Source: Salinispora tropica CNB-440
GTDB taxonomy: Bacteria > Actinomycetota > Actinomycetes > Mycobacteriales > Micromonosporaceae
Length of the DNA stretch: 64,000 nt
Reading direction: 5' to 3'
Assembly: GCF_000016425.1 (NCBI RefSeq)
Contig: NC_009380.1
Location: forward strand, 1,740,144 to 1,804,143
Shown here: piece after piece, positions 25,627 to 35,196 of the stretch
How positions within the stretch are numbered: position 1 is the first letter of the stretch
How the letters are laid out: each line of letters opens with the position of its first letter
Notes under the pieces: model-generated
The model's database searches: none
The model's input: the letters and a program-made list of their open reading frames with translations, nothing else
Told to the model about the DNA's origin: nothing
Position numbers and translations under genes: made by a program

Positions 25627-27306
25627 GTGCGTTGGGCGATGCTGTCGTGGATGAAACTGCTGGAGGAGTGGCTGCGGACACCTCGCGGCCGGTTCAAAGC
25701 GTTGGTCGCGCTCGCGGCAGTTCTGCCGGTGGTCGAGGCGACGATCATCGCTGTGCTCGGGTTCCAAGCCGTCCGTGGGCTGCCGCCGCAGGTGAGCGCC
25801 GTCTGGCCGTACAGCACTTTTCAGGATTTGCGCTGGCTGTTCGTCTACCACCGCACCATCCCCGGGTTCTTCCTCACGTTCGTGGCGATATCGGCGTTGC
25901 GGGGAGTCCTCACCACAGTTCTGGCCAACCTGGCCTGGCCGGCCGCGGTCCCCCATCCGTCGTGGCGCTGGCTTCTCCGGCGCAACATCTGGGTCGCCAC
26001 CCTGACTGCGGTGATCCTCTCACCCTGGGTAGCTCTGTCGATGGCCTTCGCCACGACCGGGCTCTCCTGGTATCTGATCGCCTACCTGTTGCCGTTGTTG
26101 CTGCTCGCCCCATTCCTGCTGCGGGCCGGGCTGTCCGCCGACTGGTGGCGTGGCCTGCCGCGGCTCGAGGTGGTGGGCTGGGCGTGGCTGAGCTTCGTCA
26201 TTCTCACCGTTGCCGGTGCGTTGCTGTCGGCGGTGCCCATCTGGTGGGGCATCCCGTTGGCCGCCGTCTTCGGCGCGGTCAACGCGTTGCTGTGGCGCAA
26301 GAGCGTGGCCGCCGTTCTGGCCCCCGGCCGGGTTCGCTTCCGGGCCGTGCCGGTGGTGCCGCTGGTGATCGCGCTTCTCCTGTTCAGCTTCCCGGCGATG
26401 CCGCTGGTGGCCGAGCGACTCCAGGGCGGTCGCGGCGGGTGGCGGCCGCCGATCATGACCGAGCCGTTGCCGGACTCGGTCCCGTACGCGGTGATCGCCC
26501 TGGGCGGGCACGACTCCGAGTACGACGGTGAACCGGCTGTGGACCCGAGGGTGGAGCGGTACTCCTACCTCGGGCTGGACGAACAGAAGCGGCCGTTGCC
26601 GTACACGGCCGTGGCCACCCACCGGTCGTTGGGTGACAGCGCGGCCGTGCTGGCGGAGCACGTCGAGGCCCTGCACGAGCGGACGAACCGGCCGATCGCC
26701 CTGCTCGGGCACAGCGAGGGGGCCATGGTGGCCCGGACCTACCTGGAGCGGTGGCCGGTGACGGAGGTGGAGGCGGTGCTGCTGTTCAGCCCGCTGGTGA
26801 TGCCGGGGCGGGTGTACTACCCACCCGCGGAGATCAGGCGGGGGTGGGGCGTCGTGGCCGGTTGGGAACTGCGTCTGTTGCAGGCGCTCTGGAACATCAC
26901 CGACACTTCGGATGAGGTGCCGGACCAGGAGTTCATCCGCTCGCTGCTGGCGGATGCCCCGTTCTACCGAAACCGTACGCTCTGCCCGGTGGCGGGAGTG
27001 CGAATGGTGGCCTTCCTGCCGACGGTCACCGCGGTCGAGGCGCCGCCCGGCGAGTACCACCGGATCCCGGTCTACGAGCTGCCCGCGTTTCATGGGGAGT
27101 TGGTCGGCCGGTTCGATGTCGCGGACCTGGTGCTCGACTTCCTCTCCGGCGAGCCGGTGCAGCGGTCGGAGATGCAGTACGAGGTGCTCCAGCGTCTCGG
27201 CTCGGCTTGGCAGCCACCACCGCTGGCCCTGCGGATCAACCCGGTCTGGTCGGCGGGGCGGGAGGCCGATCCCGCCTTCACCGGCCGGATCTGTGAGGCG
27301 CGCTGA
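25627..27306 (+). CDS. Multi-span membrane protein with C-terminal alpha/beta hydrolase domain
   Basis: 559 aa. The start could be GTG 25627, ATG 25639 or ATG 25651; none has a clear ribosome binding site. The first 280 residues hold about six membrane spans (e.g. FKALVALAAVLPVVEATIIAVL, WYLIAYLLPLLLLAPFLL). The last 260 form an extracytoplasmic or cytoplasmic hydrolase with the nucleophile elbow LLGHSEGAMVA and the late His in YELPAFHGELVG. A lipase/esterase or acyltransferase role is plausible; no family name is certain. It is divergent from the herA operon. Confidence 0.7.
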   Translation: MRWAMLSWMKLLEEWLRTPRGRFKALVALAAVLPVVEATIIAVLGFQAVRGLPPQVSAVWPYSTFQDLRWLFVYHRTIPGFFLTFVAISALRGVLTTVLANLAWPAAVPHPSWRWLLRRNIWVATLTAVILSPWVALSMAFATTGLSWYLIAYLLPLLLLAPFLLRAGLSADWWRGLPRLEVVGWAWLSFVILTVAGALLSAVPIWWGIPLAAVFGAVNALLWRKSVAAVLAPGRVRFRAVPVVPLVIALLLFSFPAMPLVAERLQGGRGGWRPPIMTEPLPDSVPYAVIALGGHDSEYDGEPAVDPRVERYSYLGLDEQKRPLPYTAVATHRSLGDSAAVLAEHVEALHERTNRPIALLGHSEGAMVARTYLERWPVTEVEAVLLFSPLVMPGRVYYPPAEIRRGWGVVAGWELRLLQALWNITDTSDEVPDQEFIRSLLADAPFYRNRTLCPVAGVRMVAFLPTVTAVEAPPGEYHRIPVYELPAFHGELVGRFDVADLVLDFLSGEPVQRSEMQYEVLQRLGSAWQPPPLALRINPVWSAGREADPAFTGRICEAR

Positions 27307-27410
27307 CCGTCGCGGCCGCCGGTGCGACCTCCCCGGGGTGGTGTCTGCCCCCGGGTGGTGCCCCGAGTTGGGTGGCGGCCGCGGGCAAACGGGGGATGTT
27401 CCTGCGGATA

Positions 27411-28157
27411 TCAGTCGCGGGCGTAGCGGAGCAGCAGCCCGCCGTCGGTGGCGGCGAGCACGTGCCGCAGCGGCAGGTGCCGTACCGGGCTGGGTTGCCC
27501 GGCGGTGATCCGGCCCGCCCCGGGGCCGGCGAGCAGCGGGGCGACGGTCAGACAGACCTCGTCCACCAGGTCAGCCGCGGTGAGCGCGCCGAAGAGGTGC
27601 GGCCCGCCCTCGCAGAGCAGTTGGCCGAGGCCCCGGCGACGCAGCTCGGCCAGGCCGGCGGCGAGGTCCACCCGATCGTCGCCGCACTCGACGAGGTCGG
27701 CGACGTCGGCCAGGCCGGGCGGGGCGGTGGCGGCGGCGTGCGTGAGCACGATTGGGCGTACCGGTGCGTCGGCGAAGGCCGGCTGGGTCGGGTCGAGGTT
27801 GACCGAACCGGAGACCACGACGAGGGTCGGGCACTCCGGTAGGCCGTGCTCCCGGCGCCAGCTGCGGCGTCGTTCGTCCAGGCGGAGCGCTCGGTACCGC
27901 TCGTGGCGCATCGTGCCGCCAGCGACCACGAGGCCGTCGCAGAGCATCCGCAGCAGGCGGAAGACCCGCTTGTCCGGCTCGCCGGAGAGCCCGGCCGAAT
28001 AGTCGTCAACGGTGACCGCGCCGTCCACGCTGGTCACGAAGTTCACTCGTAGGCGTGGTCGGTCGGCCCGGCCGTAGCAGGCGGTGAGCGCGGCGTCGTC
28101 GAGTGTCGCGGCAGACGGAACCGGCCAGAGCGCGGTAATTGGCGTTTCGACGGTCAT
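27411..28157 (-). CDS. RibD C-terminal-like pyrimidine reductase family protein
   Basis: 248 aa. NADPH-dependent reductase domain of RibD without the deaminase half: RVNFVTSVDGAVTVDDYSAGLSG, LVVAGGTMRHERYRAL, QLLCEGGPHLFGAL and LVDEVCLTVAPLLAGPGA. It resembles mycobacterial Rv2671-type proteins, which have been linked to riboflavin-type or dihydrofolate reductase activity. No riboflavin genes flank it, so the physiological substrate is uncertain. Confidence 0.82.
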   Translation of the reverse strand: MTVETPITALWPVPSAATLDDAALTACYGRADRPRLRVNFVTSVDGAVTVDDYSAGLSGEPDKRVFRLLRMLCDGLVVAGGTMRHERYRALRLDERRRSWRREHGLPECPTLVVVSGSVNLDPTQPAFADAPVRPIVLTHAAATAPPGLADVADLVECGDDRVDLAAGLAELRRRGLGQLLCEGGPHLFGALTAADLVDEVCLTVAPLLAGPGAGRITAGQPSPVRHLPLRHVLAATDGGLLLRYARD

Positions 28158-28307
28158 TCGCTGGCCGGACCCGTGACCGGAGGAGGCGGCTGAGGGGTAC
28201 GGTGCTGGCAGTCACACCAGTTTCGGCCGCGACAGTCGTCGTGCCGCCTCGCCCGGCACGCTCGGCAGATCATGGTCGCAGCTTATTCCGAGGGAGGACG
28301 GGACAGC

Positions 28308-28853
28308 ATGCCGCGTCAGATCTTCCAGCTGAGGATTTCCCTGGCCGGGGTCCGGCCGCTGGTCTGGCGCCGGGTGCTGGTCCCGGGTGGCTTCACCCTC
28401 GACCGGGTGCACCGGGTGGTGCAGCACGCGATGGGTTGGCGGGACTGCCACCTGCACTCGTTCGAGATCGACGGCGAGCAGTACGGGGAACCCGACCCGG
28501 ACGGCGAGCTGTCGCTCCGCGACGAGTTGGACGTGCGGCTGGACGCGGTGGTCGGTAAGGGTAGTCGCTTCCACTACACCTACGACTTCGGCGACTGGTG
28601 GGAGCATGATCTGGTGGTGGAGGACGTCCTCCTCGCCGATCCGGAGGAGCGCTATCCCGCCTGTCCGGGTGGGGATCGGGCGTGCCCGCCGGAGGATGTC
28701 GGTGGCCCGGCTGGCTACCAGGCGCTGCTGGCTGCGTTGGCCGACCCGAGGCATCCGGAGCACCACACGTTGCGTGACTGGGCGGGTGACCGCTTCGATC
28801 CGGCGGCCTTCGAGGCGGGTCGGGTGGGCACGCTGCTTCGCCGATTCTGCTGA
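28308..28853 (+). CDS. Plasmid pRiA4b ORF-3 family protein
   Basis: 181 aa from ATG 28308 (MPRQIFQLRISLAGVRPLVWRRVLV), with GGGAGGACGG upstream; an ATG at 28272 is an alternative. The family signature is plain: WRRVLVPGGFTLDRVHRVVQHAMGW, HSFEI, FHYTYDFGDWWEHDLVVE and a C-terminal Cys/Gly-rich CPGGDRACPPEDVGG loop. Its function is unknown; homologues occur on mobile elements and chromosomes. Confidence 0.85.
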   Translation: MPRQIFQLRISLAGVRPLVWRRVLVPGGFTLDRVHRVVQHAMGWRDCHLHSFEIDGEQYGEPDPDGELSLRDELDVRLDAVVGKGSRFHYTYDFGDWWEHDLVVEDVLLADPEERYPACPGGDRACPPEDVGGPAGYQALLAALADPRHPEHHTLRDWAGDRFDPAAFEAGRVGTLLRRFC

Positions 28854-29206
28854 CCTGCTTCGCCGCGGCTGTCGTCTACCCCGGGTCTCTCGCGTCACCG
28901 TGCCGGTTGTTTACCCGGGTCTCTCGCCGCCACGGATCCGGTGATTCGATTCGGGGCCGCTAACCGGGGAATTGAACCGCTTCGAGGCGGGGTTGGCCAG
29001 CGTGCGGTTAACGATCCGGGATCCACCCCCATCGGCCTATTGACACGTCAGAAACCTCCCGGCAATCTCATGGGAGCGTTCCCAGTGGTGTGGTACGGCT
29101 CATTTGTCCACGCCGGACCGTCGTCGAATCCATCATCGTCGGTCGACGCCCCGTACCGCATCCCCATCACGACAGACGCAGCCTCACATCGAAAAGAGGG
29201 GTCAGG
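28854..29206. other. Intergenic region with the cebE promoter and CebR operator
   Basis: No gene is seen. A short direct repeat of CCGGGTCTCTCGC-like sequence occurs at about 28880-28893 and 28915-28927. The region holds the CebR operator at 29071 and, between it and 29207, a 120-base leader of cebE. Confidence 0.5.
29071..29084. promoter_or_regulatory. CebR operator (cellobiose repressor site)
   Basis: TGGGAGCGTTCCCA differs at one position from the 14-bp palindrome TGGGAGCGCTCCCA known as the CebR binding site in Streptomyces and relatives. It lies 123 bp upstream of cebE, and a LacI/CebR-type repressor gene closes the same cluster. Repression relieved by cellobiose is the expected behaviour. 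Confidence 0.85.
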
Positions 29207-30493
29207 ATGAGCCTCACCACGCGGCGTTCCCGCCTGGCGGTCAGCGCCCTTGCCGCGATCACCGCCGTCGGCGGCCTCGCGGCCTGCGGCAACGACGACG
29301 AACCGGCCGCCGGCGAGAAGCCCAGCAAGCTGGTCGTCGAAACGTTCGGCGAGTTCGGCTACGACGAACTCATCAAGCAGTACGAGAAGGACACCGGCAT
29401 CAAGATCGAGCTGCGCAAGACCGCGCAGCTGGGCGAGTATCGACCCAAGCTGGTGCGCTACCTGGCCACCGGCAAGGGCGCGGGCGACGTGGTCGCGCTG
29501 GAGGAGGGCATCCTCAACGAGTTCAAGTCCAATCCGCGCAACTGGGTGGATCTCGCTCCGCTGGTTGACGACCACTCCGAGGACTACCTGCCCTGGAAGT
29601 GGGAGCTGGGCAAGGCGCCGGACGGCCGACTGATGGGTCTGCCGACCGACGTCGGCAGCCTCGCCGTCTGCTACCGCAAGGACCTCTTCGAGGCGGCTGG
29701 CCTGCCCACCGAGCGGGACGAGGTCTCGGCGCTCTGGCCGGACTGGGACAGCTTCCTGGCGACCGGCCGCGCATACAAGGATGGCAGCGGCGGCAAGGCC
29801 CTCATCGACTCGATCACCGCCGTCTCCGACGCGGCGCTGTTCCAGCAGGGCGACGACCTCTTCTACGACAAGGAGAACAACATCATCGCGGACAGCAGCC
29901 CCGCGGTGAAGGCGGCCTGGGACACCGCGATCTCGATGGTCGATATCTCCGCCAAGGCTGCCACCTGGTCACCGGAGTGGTCCGCCGGCTTCAAACAGGG
30001 CAGTTTCGCCGCCACCTTCTGCCCCTCCTGGATGCTCGGGATCGTCGTGGAGAACTCCGGCGAAGAGAACAGGGGCAAGTGGGACGTGGCGGCGGTGCCC
30101 GGTGGCGGCGGCAACTGGGGTGGCTCCTGGCTGGCCGTGCCGGAGCAGAGCTCCTACCACGAGGAGGCGGCGAAGCTCGCCGAGTTCCTGACCAGCGCCA
30201 CCAGCCAGGTGGAGGCATTCAAGGCCAAGGGTCCGCTCCCCACCCACCTGGAGGCGTTGCAGGACGAAACCTTCCTCAGCTACACCAACGAGTACTTCAG
30301 CGACGCCCCGACCGGCAAGATCTTCGGCGAGAGCGTCAGCAAGATCGAGCCGATCCACCTGGGGCCGAAGCACCAGGCGGTGAAGGAGAACGCCTTCGGG
30401 CTGGCCCTGCGGGCGTTCGAGAACGGACAGGCCAGTGAGGACGAGGCCTGGCAGCAGTTCACCAAGGACGCCGAGATCCAGGGCGCCTTCTGA
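29207..30493 (+). CDS. cebE: Cellobiose/cello-oligosaccharide ABC transporter substrate-binding lipoprotein
   Basis: 428 aa from ATG 29207, preceded by AGAGGGG. The lipobox is AVGGLAAC. The mature part is a cluster-B sugar-binding protein (LVVETFGEFGYDELIKQYEKDTGIKIE, LMGLPTDVGSLAVCYRKDLFEAAGLP). It captures cello-oligosaccharides outside the cell for CebF/CebG. The assignment as cellobiose rather than another sugar rests on the GH1 beta-glucosidase, the CebR-like repressor and the operator in the same cluster. An ATPase (MsiK-like) is absent, as normal for ceb operons. Confidence 0.88.
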   Translation: MSLTTRRSRLAVSALAAITAVGGLAACGNDDEPAAGEKPSKLVVETFGEFGYDELIKQYEKDTGIKIELRKTAQLGEYRPKLVRYLATGKGAGDVVALEEGILNEFKSNPRNWVDLAPLVDDHSEDYLPWKWELGKAPDGRLMGLPTDVGSLAVCYRKDLFEAAGLPTERDEVSALWPDWDSFLATGRAYKDGSGGKALIDSITAVSDAALFQQGDDLFYDKENNIIADSSPAVKAAWDTAISMVDISAKAATWSPEWSAGFKQGSFAATFCPSWMLGIVVENSGEENRGKWDVAAVPGGGGNWGGSWLAVPEQSSYHEEAAKLAEFLTSATSQVEAFKAKGPLPTHLEALQDETFLSYTNEYFSDAPTGKIFGESVSKIEPIHLGPKHQAVKENAFGLALRAFENGQASEDEAWQQFTKDAEIQGAF

Positions 30494-30638
30494 GTGAATT
30501 CGATCCGGTGGCGTTCGGGGACTGCTCCGGACGCCACCGGTCGTCCCGGACCGGGGCGCGGCCACCTGCTGGTAGTGGGTGGTGCGTGGCGCGCCCTGCG
30601 CGCGGGCACGGACCCTGCCAGGAAAGGAATTACCTCCC

Positions 30639-30722
30639 ATGAGTCACCGTCAGCGAGCCACCGGTCGAGCTGGCTTGCCAGCGCCGCTGGGCGGCACGGA
30701 ACGCAGCGGAGCGCCGACATGA
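30639..30722 (+). CDS. 27-residue leader ORF coupled to cebF
   Basis: An ATG at 30639, with AAAGGAATT upstream, opens 27 codons (starting MSHRQRATGRAGLPAP) whose TGA overlaps the cebF ATG (ATGA). It is rich in Arg, Gly and Pro. It starts with MSH, as CebF does (MSHSTTT). No homology is claimed. Ribosomes finishing this leader could re-initiate on cebF, which has no Shine-Dalgarno of its own. Confidence 0.45.
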   Translation: MSHRQRATGRAGLPAPLGGTERSGAPT

Positions 30723-31687
30723 GTCACTCGACCACCACAGCACCGGCGACGCCGGCCGTACCGCCCCCGCCCGACGGCACCCCCACGCGCCGGCGCCCCT
30801 TCCTGTCCCGCCTGGACATCACGTACTCGCCGTACCTCTACATCGCGCCGTTCTTCCTGATCTTCGGCATCTTCGGGCTGTACCCGATGCTGCGTACCGC
30901 CTGGATGTCGCTGCACGACTGGGACATGATCGGCGATCGCACCTTCATCGGGTTGGACAACTACACTCGGCTGCTCACCGACGAATACTTCTGGAACGCG
31001 CTGGTCAACACGTTCGGCATCTTCGCGCTGTCGACTATCCCGCAGCTGCTGCTGGCGCTCTTTCTGGCGAATCTGCTCAACCGCACCCTCCTGCGCGCCA
31101 AGACCTTCTTCCGGATGGCCATCTTCATCCCGAACGTCGTCTCGGTGGCTGCGGTCGCGATCGTCTTCGGCATGCTCTACCAGCGGGAATACGGGCTCGT
31201 TAACTGGCTGCTCGGCTTCGTTGGGATCGACCAGATCGACTGGGACGGGCAGACCTGGAGCTCCTGGACAGCGATCGCGTCCATGGTCAACTGGCGGTGG
31301 ACGGGATACAACACGCTGATCCTGCTCGCCGGTATGCAGGCGATCCCCCGCGACCTCTACGAGGCGGCGGAGATCGACGGGGCCGGCCAGTGGCGGCAGT
31401 TCTGGCGGATCACCCTGCCCCTGCTCCGGCCGACGTTCATCTTCGTGGTCATCCTCTCCACGATCGGCGGCATGCAGCTCTTCACCGAACCGCTGCTCTT
31501 CGCCAACGGCAACATCATCGGCGGCACCCAGCGCGAATTCCAGACCCTGGCAATGTACATGTACGAGATGGGCATCACGAATCTGAACAGCGCCGGTTAC
31601 GGGGCCGCCGTCGCCTGGGCCCTCTTCATGATCATCGGCCTGATGTCGCTGCTCAACTTCGTCCTCGTCCGCCGTGCGGCCAAGTGA
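30719..31687 (+). CDS. cebF: Cellobiose ABC transporter permease, CebF-type
   Basis: 322 aa from ATG 30719. MalF-like permease with about six spans (YIAPFFLIFGIFGLYPMLRTAWMSL first). The EAA loop is EAAEIDGAGQWRQFWRITLPLLRP, which docks the ATPase. The Pro-rich N-terminal tail (about 30 residues) is cytoplasmic. It forms the channel with CebG. Confidence 0.9.
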   Translation: MSHSTTTAPATPAVPPPPDGTPTRRRPFLSRLDITYSPYLYIAPFFLIFGIFGLYPMLRTAWMSLHDWDMIGDRTFIGLDNYTRLLTDEYFWNALVNTFGIFALSTIPQLLLALFLANLLNRTLLRAKTFFRMAIFIPNVVSVAAVAIVFGMLYQREYGLVNWLLGFVGIDQIDWDGQTWSSWTAIASMVNWRWTGYNTLILLAGMQAIPRDLYEAAEIDGAGQWRQFWRITLPLLRPTFIFVVILSTIGGMQLFTEPLLFANGNIIGGTQREFQTLAMYMYEMGITNLNSAGYGAAVAWALFMIIGLMSLLNFVLVRRAAK

Positions 31688-31697
31688 GGAGCCCTCG

Positions 31698-32540
31698 ATG
31701 ATCTCCGCAACCCAGCGCCTCTGGCGCACCAGCCCGTTGACCTACATCGCCCTCGTCCTGGCGACCCTGTTGTCGATCTACCCCTTCTACTACATGGTGG
31801 TGATCGGCACCCGTAGCCTGGACTCGATCAACGACGTGCCACCGCCGGTCACGCCCGGTGGGGCCTTCACCGACAACTTCGGCCGGGTCCTCGACAACGA
31901 CGCCGCAAACTTCCTCACCGGCATGATGAATTCGATCATCGTCTCGTCGGTCGTCACCGCGTCGGTGGTCCTCACCGGCTCGCTGGCCGGCTTCGCCTTC
32001 GCGAAGCTACGCTTCCGGGGCCGTAACGCCCTGCTGCTCTCCATCATCGTGACGATGATGATCCCCACCCAGCTGGGCATCATCCCGCTCTGGGGCATGA
32101 TGCAGTCGCTGGGATGGTACGACACGCTCTACGCGGTCACCGTTCCGTTCCTGGTCACTGCCTTCGGTGTCTTCATGATGCGGCAGTACGCCAGCCAGGC
32201 GGTCTCCGACGAGCTGATCGAGGCCGGTCGCGTCGACGGCGCCAGCACCCTGCGGATCTACTGGAATATCGTGCTGCCCGCACTGCGTCCGGCTGCCGGT
32301 GTCCTGGGGCTGTTGACCTTCATGGAGACCTGGAACTCCTTCCTCTGGCCGTACGCGGTGCTTACCCCGGAGAATCCGACGTTGCAGGTCTCCCTCTCCT
32401 TCCTGTCGTACGCGTACTACACCGACTACTCGCAGGTCTTCGCCGCCACCGCCGTCGGCACCCTGCCGCTGGTCCTTGTCTTCCTCCTGTTTGGCCGCCA
32501 GATCATTGGCGGGATCATGGAAGGTGCCGTCAAGTCGTGA
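31698..32540 (+). CDS. cebG: Cellobiose ABC transporter permease, CebG-type
   Basis: 280 aa from ATG 31698 with GAGGAG 6-7 bases upstream. MalG-like permease with an EAA loop ([25 protein letters not shown]) and about six spans. The gene starts 10 bp after cebF and overlaps bglC at GTGA, so the transporter and hydrolase are translated together. Confidence 0.9.
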   Translation: MISATQRLWRTSPLTYIALVLATLLSIYPFYYMVVIGTRSLDSINDVPPPVTPGGAFTDNFGRVLDNDAANFLTGMMNSIIVSSVVTASVVLTGSLAGFAFAKLRFRGRNALLLSIIVTMMIPTQLGIIPLWGMMQSLGWYDTLYAVTVPFLVTAFGVFMMRQYASQAVSDELIEAGRVDGASTLRIYWNIVLPALRPAAGVLGLLTFMETWNSFLWPYAVLTPENPTLQVSLSFLSYAYYTDYSQVFAATAVGTLPLVLVFLLFGRQIIGGIMEGAVKS

Positions 32541-33973
32541 GTAATCCCGCGAGCCCACCCGCCGTGGGCGTTCTCGCCGAACGCCCGCCACTGGCCTTCC
32601 CGCCCGGCTTCCTCTGGGGCGCCGCCACCGCGGCCTACCAGATCGAGGGCGCGGCGACCGCCGGCGGTCGGACGCCGTCGATCTGGGACACCTTCAGCCA
32701 CACCCCGGGCCGGGTGGTGGCCGGGCACACCGGTGACGTGGCGTGCGACCACTACCACCGCCTCGACTCAGACGTCGCCCTCATGGCCGAGTTGGGGCTG
32801 AGGTCGTACCGGTTCTCGGTCTCCTGGCCTCGGGTGCAGCCCGGCGGAACCGGCCCGATCAACCAGGAGGGACTCGACTTCTACCGGCGGCTGGTGGACC
32901 AGCTGCTGGCGAACGGCATCGAGCCGTGGCTGACTCTCTACCACTGGGACCTGCCGCAGCCGCTGGAGGACGCGGGCGGCTGGCCGGCCCGGGACACCGC
33001 CGCCCGGTTCGCCGACTACGCCGCCCTGGTCGCCGGCGCGCTCGGCGACCGGGTGCGGTACTGGACCACCCTCAACGAGCCGTGGTGCTCGGCGTTTCTC
33101 GGGTACGGTTCCGGGGCGCACGCCCCGGGTCGGTCCGACCCCGCCGCCGCGGTCCGGGCCGGTCACCACCTGCTGCTCGGTCACGGGCTGGCCGTGCCGG
33201 CGCTGCGGGCGGCCGCCCAGTCCGAGGTTGAGATCGGGGTGACCCTCAACCTGTACCCGGTGACCCCGGCCACCGATTCGCCCGGCGACGCCGACGCGGC
33301 ACGCCGAATCGACGGGCTGGCGAACCGGTTCTTCCTCGACCCACTGCTGCGCGGGTCATACCCGGCGGATCTGATGTCCGATCTCAGGCAGGTCAGCGAC
33401 TTCGGGCACGTGCGTGCGGGGGACCTGGCCACCATCGCCGCCCCGCTGGATCTGGTCGGGATCAACTACTACAGCCGGCACGTGGTCGCCGCGCCGACGG
33501 CGGCGGCCCCGCCGGAGCCGTACTGGCGCACACCCTCGTGCTGGCCGGGTAGCGAAGACGTTCGATTTGTCGCCCGGGGCATGCCGGTCACCGACATGGA
33601 CTGGGAGATCGATCCTTCCGGCCTGGTCGAGACGTTGCAGCGGGTGTACGAGGAGTACACCGACCTGCCGCTCTACGTCACCGAGAACGGTTCGGCCTTC
33701 GTAGACGCGGTCGTTGACGGGAAGGTGGACGACCCGGACCGCGTCGCCTACTTCGAGGCGCACCTACGCGCCGCACACCAGGCGATCGCCGCGGGTGTTC
33801 CGCTGCGCGGCTACTTCGCCTGGTCGTTGATGGATAACTTCGAGTGGGCCTGGGGCTACACGAAGCGGTTCGGCATGATCCACGTCGACTACCGCAGTCA
33901 GGCCCGCACCCTGAAATCCAGCGGTCGGTGGTACGCCGAGACCATCCGACGTAACGGTCTGGCCGCACAATAG
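32537..33973 (+). CDS. bglC: GH1 beta-glucosidase
   Basis: 478 aa from a GTG at 32537 that overlaps the cebG stop. GH1 motifs: [15 protein letters not shown] at the N-terminus, acid/base Glu181 in TLNEP and nucleophile Glu383 in YVTENG. There is no signal peptide, so it hydrolyses imported cellobiose in the cytosol. The C-terminal [21 protein letters not shown] is the usual end of the barrel. Confidence 0.95.
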   Translation: MSNPASPPAVGVLAERPPLAFPPGFLWGAATAAYQIEGAATAGGRTPSIWDTFSHTPGRVVAGHTGDVACDHYHRLDSDVALMAELGLRSYRFSVSWPRVQPGGTGPINQEGLDFYRRLVDQLLANGIEPWLTLYHWDLPQPLEDAGGWPARDTAARFADYAALVAGALGDRVRYWTTLNEPWCSAFLGYGSGAHAPGRSDPAAAVRAGHHLLLGHGLAVPALRAAAQSEVEIGVTLNLYPVTPATDSPGDADAARRIDGLANRFFLDPLLRGSYPADLMSDLRQVSDFGHVRAGDLATIAAPLDLVGINYYSRHVVAAPTAAAPPEPYWRTPSCWPGSEDVRFVARGMPVTDMDWEIDPSGLVETLQRVYEEYTDLPLYVTENGSAFVDAVVDGKVDDPDRVAYFEAHLRAAHQAIAAGVPLRGYFAWSLMDNFEWAWGYTKRFGMIHVDYRSQARTLKSSGRWYAETIRRNGLAAQ

Positions 33974-34049
33974 GCTCGAACCAGCTATCCGGGTGGTCCC
34001 GGTGCCACCCGGTGGGCACCGGGGCCTTCCGCCGTCGGAGGAACAGACG

Positions 34050-35096
34050 ATGACAACGCAGCGCACCCGCTCGCTCGGACGCCCGACTCTCGATGCGGTC
34101 GCCGCACGCGCCGGCGTCGGCCGTGGCACGGTCTCCCGCGTCGTGAACGGCTCACCCCAGGTCAGTCCCGAGGCCCGAGCCGCGGTGCAGCGGGCGATCG
34201 CGGAACTGGGGTACGTGCCGAACCGGGCCGCTCGTGCCCTGGTCACCCAGCGGACTGACTCGATCGCCCTGGTGGTGTCAGAATCCGGGGATCGGGTGTT
34301 CGCCGAGCCGTTCTTCGCCGGCATCGTGCGTGGCGTCAGCTCCGGCCTGCTGGGGACCCCGTTCCAGCTCTGGCTCGTCATGGTCCAGTCACCGACCGAG
34401 CGGGAGCGGGTCGAGCACCACCTGACCAACCAGCACGTTGACGGTGTCCTGCTGTTGTCGCTGCACGGTGCCGACCCGCTGCCCATGTTGCTCGAGGAGC
34501 GGGGCCTGCCCACCGTCCTCGGGGGCCGACCGGCCCGGATGCCGCAGCCCAACACGGAGCCGGCCTGGCTCGTGGACGCGGACAACGTCGGCGGGGCCCG
34601 GCGCGCGGTGGAGTACCTCGTCGGGCGGGGACGGCGGCAGATCGCGACTGTCGCCGGCCCCCAGGATATGGGTGCCGGCCTGGGGCGGCTGACTGGTTAC
34701 CAGGAGGCGGTCGCGAAGACGCCGAGCGGGGGCAGGCCAGACCTGATCGCGTACGGGGACTTCAGTGAGGGCAGTGGGGAGGCCGCGATGCGCCAACTGC
34801 TGGCCGCATGCCCGGACCTGGATGCGGTCTTCGTCGCCTCGGACCTGATGGCGTTCGGCGCGCTCCGGGCGTTGCGAGAGGCCGGTCGACGAGTGCCGGA
34901 GGACGTGGCGGTGGTGGGCTTCGACGACGCGCCGATCGCCCGCCAGTCGGACCCGCCGTTGACCACGATCTTCCAGCCGATCGAGGAGATGGGACGGCAG
35001 ATGGCCCAGTTGCTGGTGTCCCGGATCCGCGGCGAGGAACGGGCTACCACGAACATCCTTCTGGACACCGAGTTGGTCGAGCGCGCCAGCACCTGA
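34050..35096 (+). CDS. cebR: LacI-family repressor, CebR-type
   Basis: 348 aa from ATG 34050, preceded by CGGAGGAA. LacI HTH: PTLDAVAARAGVGRGTVSRVVNGSPQVSPEARAAV, hinge VPNRAARALVTQRT. The sugar-binding domain contains GRDYSxxG-like effector residues and ends in VGFDDAPIARQSDPPLTTI. It probably represses cebEFG-bglC through the operator at 29071 and releases it on cellobiose. A GC-rich hairpin (GGTGCC/GGCACC around 33998-34020) precedes it. Confidence 0.9.
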   Translation: MTTQRTRSLGRPTLDAVAARAGVGRGTVSRVVNGSPQVSPEARAAVQRAIAELGYVPNRAARALVTQRTDSIALVVSESGDRVFAEPFFAGIVRGVSSGLLGTPFQLWLVMVQSPTERERVEHHLTNQHVDGVLLLSLHGADPLPMLLEERGLPTVLGGRPARMPQPNTEPAWLVDADNVGGARRAVEYLVGRGRRQIATVAGPQDMGAGLGRLTGYQEAVAKTPSGGRPDLIAYGDFSEGSGEAAMRQLLAACPDLDAVFVASDLMAFGALRALREAGRRVPEDVAVVGFDDAPIARQSDPPLTTIFQPIEEMGRQMAQLLVSRIRGEERATTNILLDTELVERAST

Positions 35097-35115
35097 CCGC
35101 CTCCGCCGATGGGCA

Positions 35116-35179
35116 CTGCGCCGGACCGTCACCTGGTGCAGCGGCTTCGGTGTAGCCCGGAGGCTGGTGTCCGGCGCAG
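35116..35179. terminator. Long-loop inverted repeat between cebR and the acyl-CoA dehydrogenase
   Basis: CTGCGCCGGAC (35116-35126) and GTCCGGCGCAG (35169-35179) are perfect 11-bp inverted arms with a 42-base loop. The location between two convergent genes suits a bidirectional terminator. Confidence 0.5.
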
Positions 35180-35196
35180 CGACTGGGCGACGTGAC

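Noticed and set aside
28950..29000. tRNA-like T-arm sequence GGTTCAATTCC on the minus strand
   Set aside because: The stem beside it does not pair beyond two bases and no anticodon or acceptor arm can be built.
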